NCBI GenBank assembly: GCA_006503535.1
Contig: QYRS01000005.1
Coordinates: forward strand, 1,178,001-1,242,000
Length of the DNA: 64,000 nucleotides
Direction: 5' to 3'
From: Arthrinium phaeospermum
Taxonomy: Eukaryota > Ascomycota > Sordariomycetes > Amphisphaeriales > Apiosporaceae
How positions within the stretch are numbered: the first letter of the stretch is position 1; every line of letters starts with the position of its first letter. The notes below the pieces were generated by a model that saw only the letters and a program-made list of their open reading frames with translations, was not told where the DNA came from and did no database searches. Below are positions 48,195-60,679 of the stretch, piece after piece. The position numbers and the translations under genes were made by a program.

Positions 48195-51100
48195 GACTTT
48201 CGTCTGCAAGTCTAGGATAGGCGGAAAAGCAACGACGAGGCTTATGGGCTTACAAGCAAACTTATGGCAAGATAAAACACATGGTGGAATAAGCGAATGA
48301 GCAAGAGACTCGACCGGACGGGGATATCATGCTGCCCCTAGCGGAAGCTACAAAGGTACCGCAAGGGTCGGGACGGGGCTCAATCTTGCCATAGTCGACA
48401 CCGGAATCCTCCCCCAAGAGCCCTCTCTAATTTCCAGTGTGTGTGCTGTTGCTGGGGCCCAGGCAGATAGGAGATCATTCATCGGTCCACGATTTGCCTC
48501 TCGCTGTAAGCATTCCGCAATCTGCTAACGCACATGCACCTCGATATCCGCCTCCGCTCGAGGACGCAGGCCGTGAAGCCGGCTCATCCGTGGGCGGCAC
48601 GTGGGAGAAAAGGTGCGTCTTGATCTGCTTACGACGGGCGCATGCAGATAGATGGGTTGGCTCATGGCCGGACCCATCTCCAACAGCTTCTCTCTTGCTT
48701 CGTCTCCTTCTCCGTTCTCCATACGCGATGACGGTTCTTCTTTTTTTCTCAGAAGAAGCAACTGCATAATTCTGCAGCTAGGTGGGGTGGCTGAGCACTG
48801 GGCTTCCTTTAATAACCGACCAGGACATCGTCTCGCAAATAACCTGGCAGGCCAGGTGCCAGGTATTACGAATGTCGACCGAGTTCGCATCCATCTTACA
48901 CAGTACAGTACCTACACACTAGTCTCGTAGTGGGATCGTTGCATTAATACCCAAGGTTGATACAAACTTCGAATGCAGATGCAGACCCTTCCATTTGCAA
49001 TTGCCTAAGACTCAACCTAAGTATGTACAGTATGGGTTCTGTTATGACTTTCTGATCCACCTCATTACAGGTATGCATGAATCAGGAGCAGAGCCTGCAT
49101 CCCCGGGCAATGCGTATTAGATGGAGATCTGGGTGGCATTCATTGAGATCAGAACCGAGCCACGAGCCTTGCTTCTCGCCAACGCGTGAGCCTGGCTCAC
49201 GGCACAGGCATCGGTGTAATATAATCCGCACATACATTCGAGTATCCAAAATGGAAACAAATCGAATACCACCATTACGGGTACCGAGTTACGATGTGCC
49301 CGGTATCCGCTGGGCGCCAAAACTTCCGAAGAACCCCTTGATTGATGTACGTACGCCCGAGCCATCAACGAAGGGAGGCATCCTATTACAAGTAGATTGC
49401 TGAGACAAACCGTCGCGGTATCCTGGCTTAGGTACATGTGAGTGGCCTGCGAAATATGTGCCAGAAATGGCCCCCAATACGACTATCTGCTAGATATGCG
49501 CAACGGCAGCAAGGTGGTGTAAGGCGGTTGGTTGCTGCTGGCTGCACGTCTTATTAACCGTTCTGTTGTGTGTCACCCTAACCCGTGCCGACCATGTCAG
49601 CATGGCGGCTTTGCAAGCAGATGCCGACACGATGAGGTAGCCAACAGTTCCCCAACAGCCCCCAACGGGGGCAGCAAAAGCAACCTTTCCCAGGTCGTCT
49701 TCTCTTGGTTGATCAGTATGCCGCGCTACAGGTTCGTCCTGGGCAGTTCCAGATCGCGAGTGCAGAAATCCTTCATCCGATTTGGTTTGCGGCAGGCACT
49801 CGAGGATTGGTCCATTTGTGCGTGCTAACGTCAGCTTGTTATCGTCTATGGATGTTCGCGTTGGCGAAATACATTGATGCATGCTGGCGTTGGCTGCTCA
49901 TGGTGCCTTGTGAGGTTGGACGGGTCTGTCTGACATGCATAAAACCAGTATTTGCTTAGGCACGAACAACTAATAAGCTTGCTCATACTCCACGCTATGA
50001 GTCAGTCATAGACACAAATGGCCAGTTGTGTGAAGGCATATCACATCCATTCGTAGGTATGTACTAAGCTTACAGCAAGCAAAGGTGAAGAAGGCATTGG
50101 CAAATGTGGGTTGCGGGAGATAAAATACATATTGAAACGCCAATGATGGAATCCAAAGCGGAACCGGCCCGCAAGCGCTAAAGGGCGATAAGCGATATCC
50201 GTTCGTAGCGATTCCTTCCGCGCAGCAATCGGTGCTTGCTTAGTGAGGTGAACCAAGACCAACGCTGCCCGTGCTGGATAGTAGGCAGTAGGTACCTAAT
50301 GTACTAGAAAAAGCAGTTGATTGATGGTTCTTCTTTATACTGGTTCCGGGTATCCTGAAACACGAAATCGTGCTCCGTACATAGTATCTGAATCAATCTA
50401 AGGTAGCCGATACATACTAGGGACGGGAGCTCGACGCACGTGGTATTGAAACATAGTAGCGTGGACGTCGCAAAGAGTGGTATTGGTTTATTACGTCAGC
50501 GCAACCGTGTCAGAGTTACATCAATTGAGAAGCAGGCAATGTCGTCTTCCTCCAGGCCTACCGAGTATGTACATGTAGTCTAGATCAATATTGAGGCTCA
50601 TGACTCCGGCGTCAATCAAACAGCAAACTCAGTTCTGGTTGTTAGGTAGCGGTGTTAGTGGGTGCCCGCGCAGTAGGCGATAGCGCTGAACCTAATGAAC
50701 CTAATTCCACTAAGTCCTGCGAAGGGCAACGCCGCAACGGATCGATAGTACATACTTACTTCCAATACTGAATGGCCACTTGGGCAGATTTACTACCTGG
50801 CCACGTGAAGTCAAGTCCTCACTTACTCGTTGCTGCCCGTCGGCATCGGCACCGGCGCCGGCACCGTCGTCGGCATTCATTATTTCATGACTTCACGATG
50901 TGCAAGGCGGAAGGCGCCGAGTGCTGGCAGTCTGTCACTGACCATGGAGAATTCTCTGAATATTGCCTACCTCTGTCAACCTCTGGTCTAGGCCTATCAC
51001 TATCACATTTGAACTTGTATCGATAAGGCGTAGTCTAAACTGTGGTCCTATGCAAGTCTGCGCAAAACCGTCGGGGCGACTCAAGGTTGGGCAGACATCG

Positions 51101-51326
51101 GCTGCTTGCGGAGACTGTTCAGATGCAATTATTCGCTCAACGGCTAAAAATTTTTAAAAGGGCAGAATCAGTTCTGGCTCACACAAACTGGGCCGCCCGG
51201 AAACGACAGCTCCAACTCCACTGTTCTTCATCTCGTAGATACCCCTCATATCCTGATAAAACACCAAAGAAAATCACACCTTGGAGTCGTACAGTTTCCT
51301 GGGACCATTCACCACCGATATACACA

Positions 51327-52635
<1,309 letters not shown>

Positions 52636-53090
52636 GTTAGACATTGGTGAAGGTATTAGGTACTGCTCTTAGAGACTGGCATCCGGATGGGAAACAACCA
52701 TCCTACCAGTTGAATATGATCCACCAATGAGGATCTGCGTCTTCGCAAGTTGCGACGATAGAGAACCTCTTAACTAAGTAGCAAACTACATAACATACCT
52801 ACCAATATAACCAATGCACGTACTTGACCTAGGCAACCAACTGGTGTTGTCGTAGGTATTCTCTAGGTATGCTTCTCAGCACAAACCAGGCCAGCGAGCA
52901 GAGCAGCATACATGTCCATCAACAAACGCATGCATTGGATCGGGCAGAACGTGAATTGCATCACCGATACCCCACTATCGCCGCGGCTTATCGGGGCTGC
53001 CCCTCTCAAGTCGGCCCTGGCAGTCCCCCAATCGCATCAACCAGACATAAGTATGTATACTTAGCCGGCAATGCATCCTCACCACCCACC

Positions 53091-54149
53091 ATGAGACCAT
53101 TTCTGCGGTACTCAAGCCTCTTCATCAAATCTGCACATCATCTGTCACCCGCCGCCTACTTCCGAGGGCCACTGGCACGCACCATGACGACCACTACCAT
53201 CCCCTCACCCGTGCTCAAGAAGCCCGTGAAGCTGGCTTGCATCCAGCTTGCCAGCGGGCCGGACAAGGCCGCCAACCTGTCGCACGCGCGCGACAAGGTG
53301 CTCGAGGCCGCGCGCGACGGCGCCAAGATCATCGTGCTGCCCGAATGCTTCAACTCCCCATACGGCTGCGACTATTTCCCCGCCTACGCCGAGACGCTGC
53401 TGCCGAGCCCGCCCCCGCGCGACCAGTCCCCCTCCTTCCACGCCCTGTCGGCCATGGCGGCCGAGGCCAAGGCATACCTCATTGGCGGTTCGATCCCCGA
53501 GGCGGGCCCGGACTCGGAAACGACGACGAGTGCCGCCGACAAGGCGGGGGAGGTGGCGGATAGAAAGAAGAAGAAATACTACAACACGTCGCTGACGTTT
53601 GGGCCCGACGGCGGCCTGCTCGCGAGCCACCGTAAGGTGCACCTGTTCGACATCGACATCCCCGGCAAGATCACGTTCCGCGAGAGCGACGTGCTGTCGC
53701 CGGGCAACAAGGTGACGCTGGTGGACCTGCCCGACTACGGCCGCATCGCCGTGGCCATCTGCTACGACATCCGGTTCCCCGAGCTCGCGACGGTGGCGGC
53801 GCGCAAGGGCTGCTTCGCCCTCGTCTACCCGGGCGCCTTCAACACGACGACGGGCCCGCTGCACTGGCGCCTGCAGGGCCAGGCCCGCGCCATGGACAAC
53901 CAGATCTACGTCGCCATGTGCAGCCCCGCGCGCGACGAGGCGGCCTCGTACCACGCCTGGGGCCACAGCCTCATCGTCGACCCCATGGCGCAGGTGCTCG
54001 TCGAGGCCGAGGAGAGCGAGACCACGGTCTTCTGGGAACTCGACAACACCAAGATTGAGGAGACCAGGAAGAACATTCCCCTCGTGGGTCAGAGGCGGTT
54101 CGACGTATATCCTGACATAAGCCAGGGTAAGATACGATTTGAAGAGTGA
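53091..54149 (+). CDS. NIT3: Omega-amidase (Nit2/Nit3 family CN hydrolase)
   Basis: Hydrolyses alpha-ketoglutaramate and alpha-ketosuccinamate to the keto acids and ammonia. These amides are by-products of glutamine and asparagine transaminases, including the last step of methionine salvage. Intronless. The triad is visible: Glu in LPECFNSPYGCDYFP, Lys in SHRKVHLFDIDIPGKITF, Cys in AICYDIRFPE. The LPECFNSPYG and LFDID-PGKITF strings are specific to the omega-amidase branch rather than the Nit1 branch. From the ATG at 53091 the protein has 352 residues and a basic, Ser-rich, acid-free N-terminus (MRPFLRYSSLFIKS) that looks like a mitochondrial presequence. A second ATG at 53184 (321 residues) would give the mature, cytosolic form, so dual localisation is plausible. 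An ATG at 52869 is in frame but its extension is not conserved-looking. A low-complexity acidic/Lys insert precedes KKYYNTSLTFGPDG. Confidence 0.93.
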   Translation: MRPFLRYSSLFIKSAHHLSPAAYFRGPLARTMTTTTIPSPVLKKPVKLACIQLASGPDKAANLSHARDKVLEAARDGAKIIVLPECFNSPYGCDYFPAYAETLLPSPPPRDQSPSFHALSAMAAEAKAYLIGGSIPEAGPDSETTTSAADKAGEVADRKKKKYYNTSLTFGPDGGLLASHRKVHLFDIDIPGKITFRESDVLSPGNKVTLVDLPDYGRIAVAICYDIRFPELATVAARKGCFALVYPGAFNTTTGPLHWRLQGQARAMDNQIYVAMCSPARDEAASYHAWGHSLIVDPMAQVLVEAEESETTVFWELDNTKIEETRKNIPLVGQRRFDVYPDISQGKIRFEE

Positions 54150-54398
54150 GATGCACTGGGCAAGGCATTGTATTGATGGACTGGTCAAGTGCTTTGCGTG
54201 TAAATATGTTCTGATGCTCTAGACTGCTGAGCGTGTCAAGATTTTCAGCGTTATCGAAGCACGCGTTGTGTTTATGTACAATTTCAACCGAGGAAGCCAG
54301 AGAAAACCACCATGAGTAAAAGCCATTTTGTCTATTCATGAGCGCCCTTTCCTCGAGACCTCTATAGATTTTGTTCAAGTCTTGTCTTACTGAGGCTC

Positions 54399-55308
54399 CT
54401 AGGACCAGTCGCAACTCCTGGCCAGGAGCGCCGCCAGCTTCTCCAGAGCGGCCTGGTCGACCTCGTCAAACCCATCGAGCACGGCGCAGTCGATGTCAAT
54501 GATGGCCACCACCTTGTCGTCCGCCACGATGGGCACGACGATCTCGCTCTTGCTGTCGCCGTCGCACGCGATGTGGCCGGGGAACTGGTCGACGTCGCGC
54601 ACCAGCTGCGTGGCCCGCGTCGATGCGGCGGCGCCGCAGACGCCGCGGCCGAAGTAGATGGTCTGGCAGGCCACCTTGCCCTGGAAGGGGCCCAGTATGA
54701 GCCGCGGCTTTTCCGCCGATCCGGTCACATCAAATGTGTAGAAACCTGTGATTGGGGGTGTGACGTGGTGAGAAAGGGGACAGAGAAGGAAAGGCGACGC
54801 ATAGAGCCAGAGAGGGTAAGGGGTGAAGGGGGCACTGTACCTGCCCAATTGACGTGGGTACTAGGCTCCGGGAGGGACTTGTACGCGTGCCATAGCAGCG
54901 AGGCAGCGTTGGATAGGTTACTGGTTTCTTCCGTTAGGTCCAAGGGATTGTCACGTGTACACCCAATAGGCGGCCTTCGGATGAAGAGTCTCGCTCACCA
55001 GACCTATATTCAGCGGCGATGAGTCAACCTTCTCTTCTGCATACCATATAGGGACATCATCATATTTCTATCTTCCAGAACTACTAACCCAGTTGCGTTG
55101 GCCGTCGAAAAGACCCTCGGCCTGCAGCAGGACTTGGTCGTAGGCCTGCTGTTTCGTGACGCCCTGAGCAAAGTTGGAGGCGTCGGCGTGCACCTAGCAA
55201 ATGTATCAGCTTAGCCGGTGTAAGTGACAGGCGTTTTGGAGCAATGCGACTGGGCCGTCACATCACACACGCACGCGCACACAGACGCAGCTGAAGGGCA
55301 CTAACCAT
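54399..55308 (-). CDS. Free methionine-R-sulfoxide reductase (GAF domain, fRMsr)
   Basis: Reduces free L-methionine-R-sulfoxide with thioredoxin; cytosolic repair and recycling enzyme. Minus-strand exons are 55308-55306 (just ATG), 55193-55089, 55003-54999 (5 nt), 54920-54841 and 54745-54399, totalling 540 nt and 179 residues, the usual size. The N-terminus reads VHADASNFAQGVTKQQAYDQ, then QRNW, then VC from the microexon, then NLSNAASLLWHAY and VNWAGFY. The three reactive cysteines fall at Cys91 (VACQ), Cys101 (GVCG) and Cys125 (HIACD). These equal the numbers I recall for the yeast enzyme, which supports the exon model independently. The C-terminal GAF motifs SKSEIVVPIV and VVAIIDIDCAVLDGFDEVD are intact. 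It is convergent with the omega-amidase gene, with 249 bp between stops. Confidence 0.92.
54999..55003 (-). other. Candidate 5-nt microexon (GTCTG) of the fRMsr gene
   Basis: Read on the minus strand: AATATAG, then GTCTG, then the donor GTGAGC. Without it the flanking exons (ending TGG in phase 0 and starting T-AAC in phase 2) cannot be joined in frame by any GT-AG pair I can find. With it the join reads Trp-Val-Cys-Asn, matching the NWVxN segment of the family, and the CDS is a multiple of three. Confidence 0.72.
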
Positions 55309-55962
55309 TTTGAATATCTTCTTAAATTCGAGGCCGGAGAAGCCGCTTAAAACCAGGTCCGAATTGAAATAAGCTCGAGGCGATGTTCCAACACCCGTTC
55401 ACCGACAGTTTCGAAATATCGGTCTCTGACAGGTTTTTTTTCTTTGGATTTCCAAAGCTCACGCTTTAGAAGAATTTGACAGTACGCTACGAAAGGACCG
55501 TTTGTGGGGAGCTTCGAGCTCACAACTTCCCGCCGCTTCCCGTGTCTTGTCCGCTCACTAATGAGAGACAGACACTACTTAAGTAATAACCTAATAATAA
55601 ACTGACTATGGATATAACTGGCCAACTTACTTAGCCAGAACCCCACTTGGCAGCTAGTTTAAGTAGCCTGGAAAGGAGAGGGAGAGTCACATGCGGTAGG
55701 CGTATCGTCATCGTTCCAGCCAATATCAACACCATTGTCGACCGGCGACTTGGTTATCATAATTCGATATATATATCTACCGATGCACTCACTGATGAGT
55801 AGAGCTATACTCCCTGGCCAATAATCATTATATACACATATCCAAATCTGAAAATCACTTCACTGAAAGTACATTACGCCGACGCTGCTGAGGAGATTGT
55901 AAAGAGCGTACAGCTTCAATTGGCACAGTCCTAATTTGAACCCATTGGAAGCAACTTATACT
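55309..55962. other. Divergent promoter region between fRMsr and dienelactone hydrolase
   Basis: About 650 bp between the two divergently transcribed genes, AT-richer than its surroundings. It could hold shared control elements; I recognise no specific site. Confidence 0.5.
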
Positions 55963-56909
55963 ATGACGTCTACGGGATACTGCCGAGACTGCTTCACCGG
56001 CACACTCCATGGCGACGCCGAAATAACGGGCCAAGTCGAGCAGATCCATGGCCTGCCAACTTATGTTGCTCAGCCGGAAGCGGGGGCTAAGCCCAAAGCA
56101 CTCATTGTCATCATCCCTGATGGCTTCGGCTGGGAGCTGCGGAATACTCGGGCATTGGCCGACAGCTATGCCAAGCGGGGAGGGTTCCTTGTTTACCTGC
56201 CCGATTTCATGGACGGTCAGAAACCATTTCTAAAGTCCTCCTTGTCTGAATATACTGACTCTGTGCATTGCAAGGGGCGGCACCACCTCAGTCCCTCCTG
56301 GCGGATATAGACGGGCTCATGGCGCCGTCTCCAGACTGGTATACTACTCTCGTGATGAAGCCGTACTGGGCCCTGAAAACGATCGCCTTGATGGCCCCGT
56401 TCATTGTTCGAACCAGGCGGTCGGTAACACAGCCACGGGTTGTCAAATTCTTCCAAGGCCTGAGGGCGAGCCCGCCACCCTTCCCGACTCAAAGTCTAAA
56501 GATTGGCGTAGCCGGGTTCTGCTGGGGTGGCTACCATGCCATCTACCTGGCCCAGGACAACCCCGAGACTCGGGTCACCCCTCCAGGGTCTGCGGAGGGA
56601 GTACCGCTCATCGACTGTGGCTTCACAGCTCATCCGTCTTTCGTGTCTATTCCTTCGGACATCCTGGCTGTCCGGCTGCCACTTAGCGTCGCCAATGGGC
56701 CGGATGACGCCCTTATGGGCAGAGAGAAGATGGTCCAGCTGACGCAGATCCTTGAGGCTAAAGAGGATGCTGCACATGAGGTTGTCCTCTTTGAGGGCGC
56801 GAGGCATGGCTTTGGCAACCGAGGTGACCCAAACGACCCGAAGCAGGCAGAGATGGGCCTACAGGCTGAAGACCAGGCGGTCAATTGGTTTAGTAAGCAC
56901 CTTTGCTGA
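55963..56909 (+). CDS. Dienelactone hydrolase family protein
   Basis: Alpha/beta-hydrolase of the dienelactone hydrolase (carboxymethylenebutenolidase) family, 295 residues, likely cytosolic. Exons are 55963-56215 and 56275-56909 (888 nt) with one 59-nt intron after DFMDG. The catalytic triad is visible: Cys in GFCWGGYH, Asp in ANGPDD, His in ARHGFGNRG. The N-terminus (GYCRDCFTGTLHGDAEITGQVEQIHG) is typical of the fungal AIM2-like subgroup. I start at 55963 because the upstream in-frame ATG (55936) adds residues outside the family. Real substrates of the fungal members are mostly unknown; they need not degrade dienelactone. Confidence 0.9.
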
Positions 56910-56967
56910 TGGGGTGTGGTGTCTGTGATATCGTGGTGTGACCGGGCGAGTCGGCTGTCGTTGTCAC

Positions 56968-57007
<40 letters not shown>

Positions 57008-58882
57008 TTCTTTGCCTTCCAAGCTTGGTTCTCGGAGCTGCTGCCGAGCAATTCTAAACTCCCGACTGGTGTATGTGTGGTTTATCCCAACGTATCTCTA
57101 CTTTTTGCCTGTAATTTTACCCACAAGACTAGTACGATCGGTCACACTACGAGGTGAATATACTGAAGTACTTATTGCAAAACTAGGTACTCGGGAATAA
57201 GAATCAAGTCACATGCCGTGATTGTACTGTACTTCCTGCAGCTCTCCCTTGCGCGCGTGACGCCGAAGGACGATCTATTTGCCCAGTCTGCCAGGCAAGA
57301 TTTTAGTCGCGAGTGAAACGGCCGGGTGCTATGAAAATCATGGCATATATTCGTCTTATGATAAAGTGACAGACATCGCCGTGAGGGGTAACAGCAGGTC
57401 GAGTTGATGATCGATGGTTTGATGATGGCTGCTGGCCTTAACTGGTCATGAGCATGCGTAGTGCATGTCGTATACACGTTATGGGCTTTGCTAAGTGGAG
57501 GTTGCCTCGAACGTTACACAGCGCTCTTGGCAGGGTCAGGCTACTTAGGAAAGTAGTCGATGGCGGTAAAGCTTGGCGAGGCCAGGCCAAGAGCCTGTAT
57601 CAGCAACGGCACGCTAATCGACGACTGGAATCTTGTATACTGGGCGAGCTGTTTGCTATACCCATGCCATTGTAGGATGATGTATTGACAAGCTCGGGGC
57701 GTGTTTCCCAGAACAGCCATTCCGGAGAGACATCCGGGATGCATGCTTGCACAGCAAACACACGACACAACTCGTTTACCAACAACCGAATGAATCACCA
57801 CGACCCGCCGACCCGACAGAGCCGGCCTCCAGCTTGTTTCTCGGTAGAAGCAAGGGGCGACTGACAGACTGATTTGTACTGCAGTCGGGCCCTACAAAGT
57901 GCCGTGCATTGAAAGTCACAAAGTGGCATTTCTGGGTCGTTGAGGTCGTATTTGTCGTATTTTTAATGTCTTAAGCACCATTCGGCAATCTCCGCCAGAA
58001 TCTTATGTTGGAAGGTTCCGCCGCTGGAAAAGCTAGGCAGTCCCACTAGCTGACCTCACTCTTGTAACACTGACAGCGCTTATTCTCCAGTTGTCATTCT
58101 CCTGCCCCCAGCAGTGCTGCATGCCCTGCATGGCCTGCGTGCCCTGCGCAGAACCCTGCGTGCCCTTGTCCATGACGACCGGCGCCGAATTCGCGGTCAT
58201 GACTCCGGCCCGGTCCCAGGCGTTAATGTGTCTGAGACTCGAGCTGAGCTGGGCGGAAACAGCGCCAGGGACCGGCCTCTGTGCTAGGGTAAGGTAGGTA
58301 GTCCCTCGGGGGGGAGGGAATTGGTGGCCTAGAACCCAGGCGCTCTGCCTTTTTGCCCATGGTTCCCCTGGAGTGTGATCGACGTGAAGGGACGATTGGC
58401 CCCATTGGCCGACCCGCAGTGCGTGTGCGTGGTCTGCAAAATGCGTCTCTACGGCGGAGCAACGAAGGTGTTGGCTGTTTTGCACTTTCAGGATTCAAAT
58501 CAAATGCCCCCGAATGCCCACCGCTTGTCAACTCGCTTTAATCCTAACCGCCCAAGCATTAGGTCAAGCCACCACCTCGACCCGACAATGTGGTTCGCCA
58601 TTCACACAACCCAGGACATGTCACAACACTCGCCATAGCTAACCTCCCGGGTTTCAATAAACAAAACAGAAAGGAAAGAAGAAAAAAAAACAAGATTGAA
58701 GCGGACGGCCAAGCCGTGGGGACTCACCCGGTTCAATATGTGAATATTGCCAGTGACGACTCGCAATTTCCTAGGTACTACACCGCTTCCATCTCTTATA
58801 CACCCGGCCTCCTCGGTTGAGAGAGAAAAGAAAAATAACCTCCCTTCACCAAGTCAATCGTCGCCAATTTCGGAAATCGATT
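56910..58882. other. Intergenic region with long poly-T
   Basis: Begins just after the dienelactone hydrolase stop with a 33-nt T run, then gene-free DNA to the start of the LaeA-like gene. Open frames here are short and without motifs. Confidence 0.5.
56972..57004 (+). repeat. Poly-T tract of about 33 nt
   Basis: Uninterrupted T homopolymer 60-95 nt after the dienelactone hydrolase stop codon, likely in or near the 3' untranslated region. Homopolymers this long are prone to length error in sequencing. Confidence 0.95.
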
Positions 58883-60679
58883 ATGACGAAGGAAGTTGCC
58901 GGGTCTTTACCTGAGAGCGGCCTTTCACAGACGGAGGGAGACTCTGGTGCCCATAGCAGTGGAGCTTCATCGTCCGCCGAGAATCTTGGTCCGGGTGAGT
59001 CGAGGGACAGTGCATCTCGCACCGAGGATGCAGAGGTCGAAGAGCCGGACAGTGGACCGGGCAGAGAGGAAGGGCTGAGCCAAGAAACTCCAAGCACAAG
59101 CGGCGGAACTCAGGATAGCGAGGCCGCCTCTGATAATGCTTCCCTAAGTTCTGACGATGCTACACCCATAGCAAATGGAAGTATCGCGGGACTAGAATGG
59201 GCCCAGCCGGTAATTAGCACCTTGAACTCCGTTGCAAATGCGAATCAGCATCCCTAGAAACACAAGATGCTTATGACTGGAAATCTCCATCGCAGGACCT
59301 TGATGAGGACCAATTTGACGACGCAGACTCGGCCCTCGGGGACGATAGGTAAATGCAGCAGCAACTAGTCCCGTCGTATTGTGGCCCAGGCTGATGGAGA
59401 GAGACAACAGTGCCAGCTCGACACAGTCCCTGTCGTCGAGCATATTGCAGTATCGCACAATCCACGGACGGAGGTACCATAGCCTCCGCGGAGATAACGA
59501 CACAGAATACTGGTGAGTTTCTGGGGTGTATCCGGCCGTGGCGGCTCAGTTGCTGATGCCTCGTAGGCAGCCCAACGACGAGCAACAGAACTTGTATGCA
59601 GAGTACTCGTAAGTTTTGATCCCGCCAGACTATCTCTAGCGAACCCAGACGGAGTACTTAAACAGTATGCAGACACCACGCAAACTTGTTATTACTTGAC
59701 GGCAGGTTGTTCCTCGCCCCGATTCCAGATAACGTCCAGAACGTCCTCGATGTTGGTACGGGGATCGGACAGGTAAGTTCCTATGTTTAATACAAACTCC
59801 CGAACGATACTGACTTCTCTTTGTCAACAGTGGGCTATGTATATTTGCTCCTATTCTAGAGCCAACTTGTTGCGATGCTGACTGGATGCTCAGAGATTTC
59901 GGAGACGCCCACCCCCACGCTCAGGTAAGGGGCGTGGACCTTTCGCCTATCCAGCCAGCTTGGATACCACCAAATGTGCTTTTTGAAATAGACGACATAG
60001 CTCAGGAATGGACATACCAGCCAAACCACTTTGATTTCATCTACCTCCGCTCCCTCCACGGCTGTATCAAAGACTGGGATGCCTTCTTCCGAGAGGCGTA
60101 CAAGTGCTGTAAACCCGGAGGCTGGGTAGAGACTTTCCACATGGACCTGAAGCCGCAAAGCGATGACGGCTCGGTCCGGCCCGGCATGGCCATGCTTTCC
60201 ATGTACGAACATCTCGTGGACGCTGGCCGTCGTATGGGGCGGTCCATGGACCTGCTACGCCATCAGACCATGGTGCGGTCTATGGAGGCGGCGGGCTTCG
60301 TCGATCTACGGGAAACGAACATCAAGAAGCCGATAACTGGTAGCTTCGGGGATAGGAAAATGCGCGAAATCGGCGGTTTCCAGCACGCTGCCATGACAGA
60401 AGGCCTGGAAGGTAGGTCTATACGCACCACCCACGCACACGCACACACGATGTTGATTTGATGACACCGGGAAAAAGCAACTATCCCGTCCATATTTGGC
60501 GTAAGCCGGCTAACCAACCCCCCTTCTTAGGTCTCGTTCTGTATCCATTAGGCCACGTTCTAGGATGGCCACTCATACAAATACAACTGATGCTGGCTCG
60601 CGTACGAACGGAGCTGGCTTCACAGAAAGTCCACCCTTGGACGCGGGTCCAGATCGTCTATGCGAGGAAACCCGAGTAA
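58883..60679 (+). CDS. LaeA/Lae1-like SAM-dependent methyltransferase
   Basis: Rossmann-fold methyltransferase of 439 residues in the fungal LaeA-like family, whose best-known member is a nuclear regulator of secondary metabolism. Eight exons: 58883-59209, 59296-59348, 59390-59512, 59567-59608, 59673-59772, 59831-59838, 59894-60411 and 60531-60679 (1320 nt). The first 109 residues are acidic and disordered. Then follow SSSILQYRTIHGRRYHS, EYWQPNDEQQNLYAEYS, HHANLLLLDGRLFLAPIP, motif I NVLDVGTGIGQWAIDFGD (residues 205 onward), GVDLSPIQPAWIPPN, FEIDD, and FDFIYLRSLHGCIKDWD...KPGGWVE, all in family order. Exon 6 is only 8 nt (TGGGCTAT, giving WA and part of I) and intron 2 is only 41 nt. A GTAAGG at 59925 looks like a donor but is coding (QVRGVDLSP). 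Many LaeA-like paralogues exist in fungi; this need not be the global regulator. Confidence 0.9.
59831..59838 (+). other. Candidate 8-nt microexon (TGGGCTAT) of the LaeA-like gene
   Basis: Lies between acceptor TTGTCAACAG and donor GTATAT. The next intron (59839-59893) has a GCTGAC branch and ends CTCAG. Inclusion joins GIGQ-WAI-DFGD, exactly the conserved stretch after motif I. Skipping it changes the frame. Confidence 0.75.

Larger units (their letters stand above)
46906..51326. other. Gene-poor region of 4.4 kb
   Basis: Starts with the probable 5' leader of the G-alpha gene, including a GCC/GGC repeat, and ends with the promoter of spermidine synthase. An ATGG microsatellite lies near 48.18 kb. 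No open frame shows family motifs or a coherent splice chain. Confidence 0.5.

Noticed and set aside
53205..54188. 327-codon minus-strand frame opposite omega-amidase
   Set aside because: Shadow frame; Arg/His/Val-rich with no family motif, while the plus strand has the full CN-hydrolase triad.
59925..59930. GTAAGG donor-like site in the LaeA-like gene
   Set aside because: Reading through gives QVRGVDLSPIQP, the conserved family sequence, so it is coding and not a splice site.
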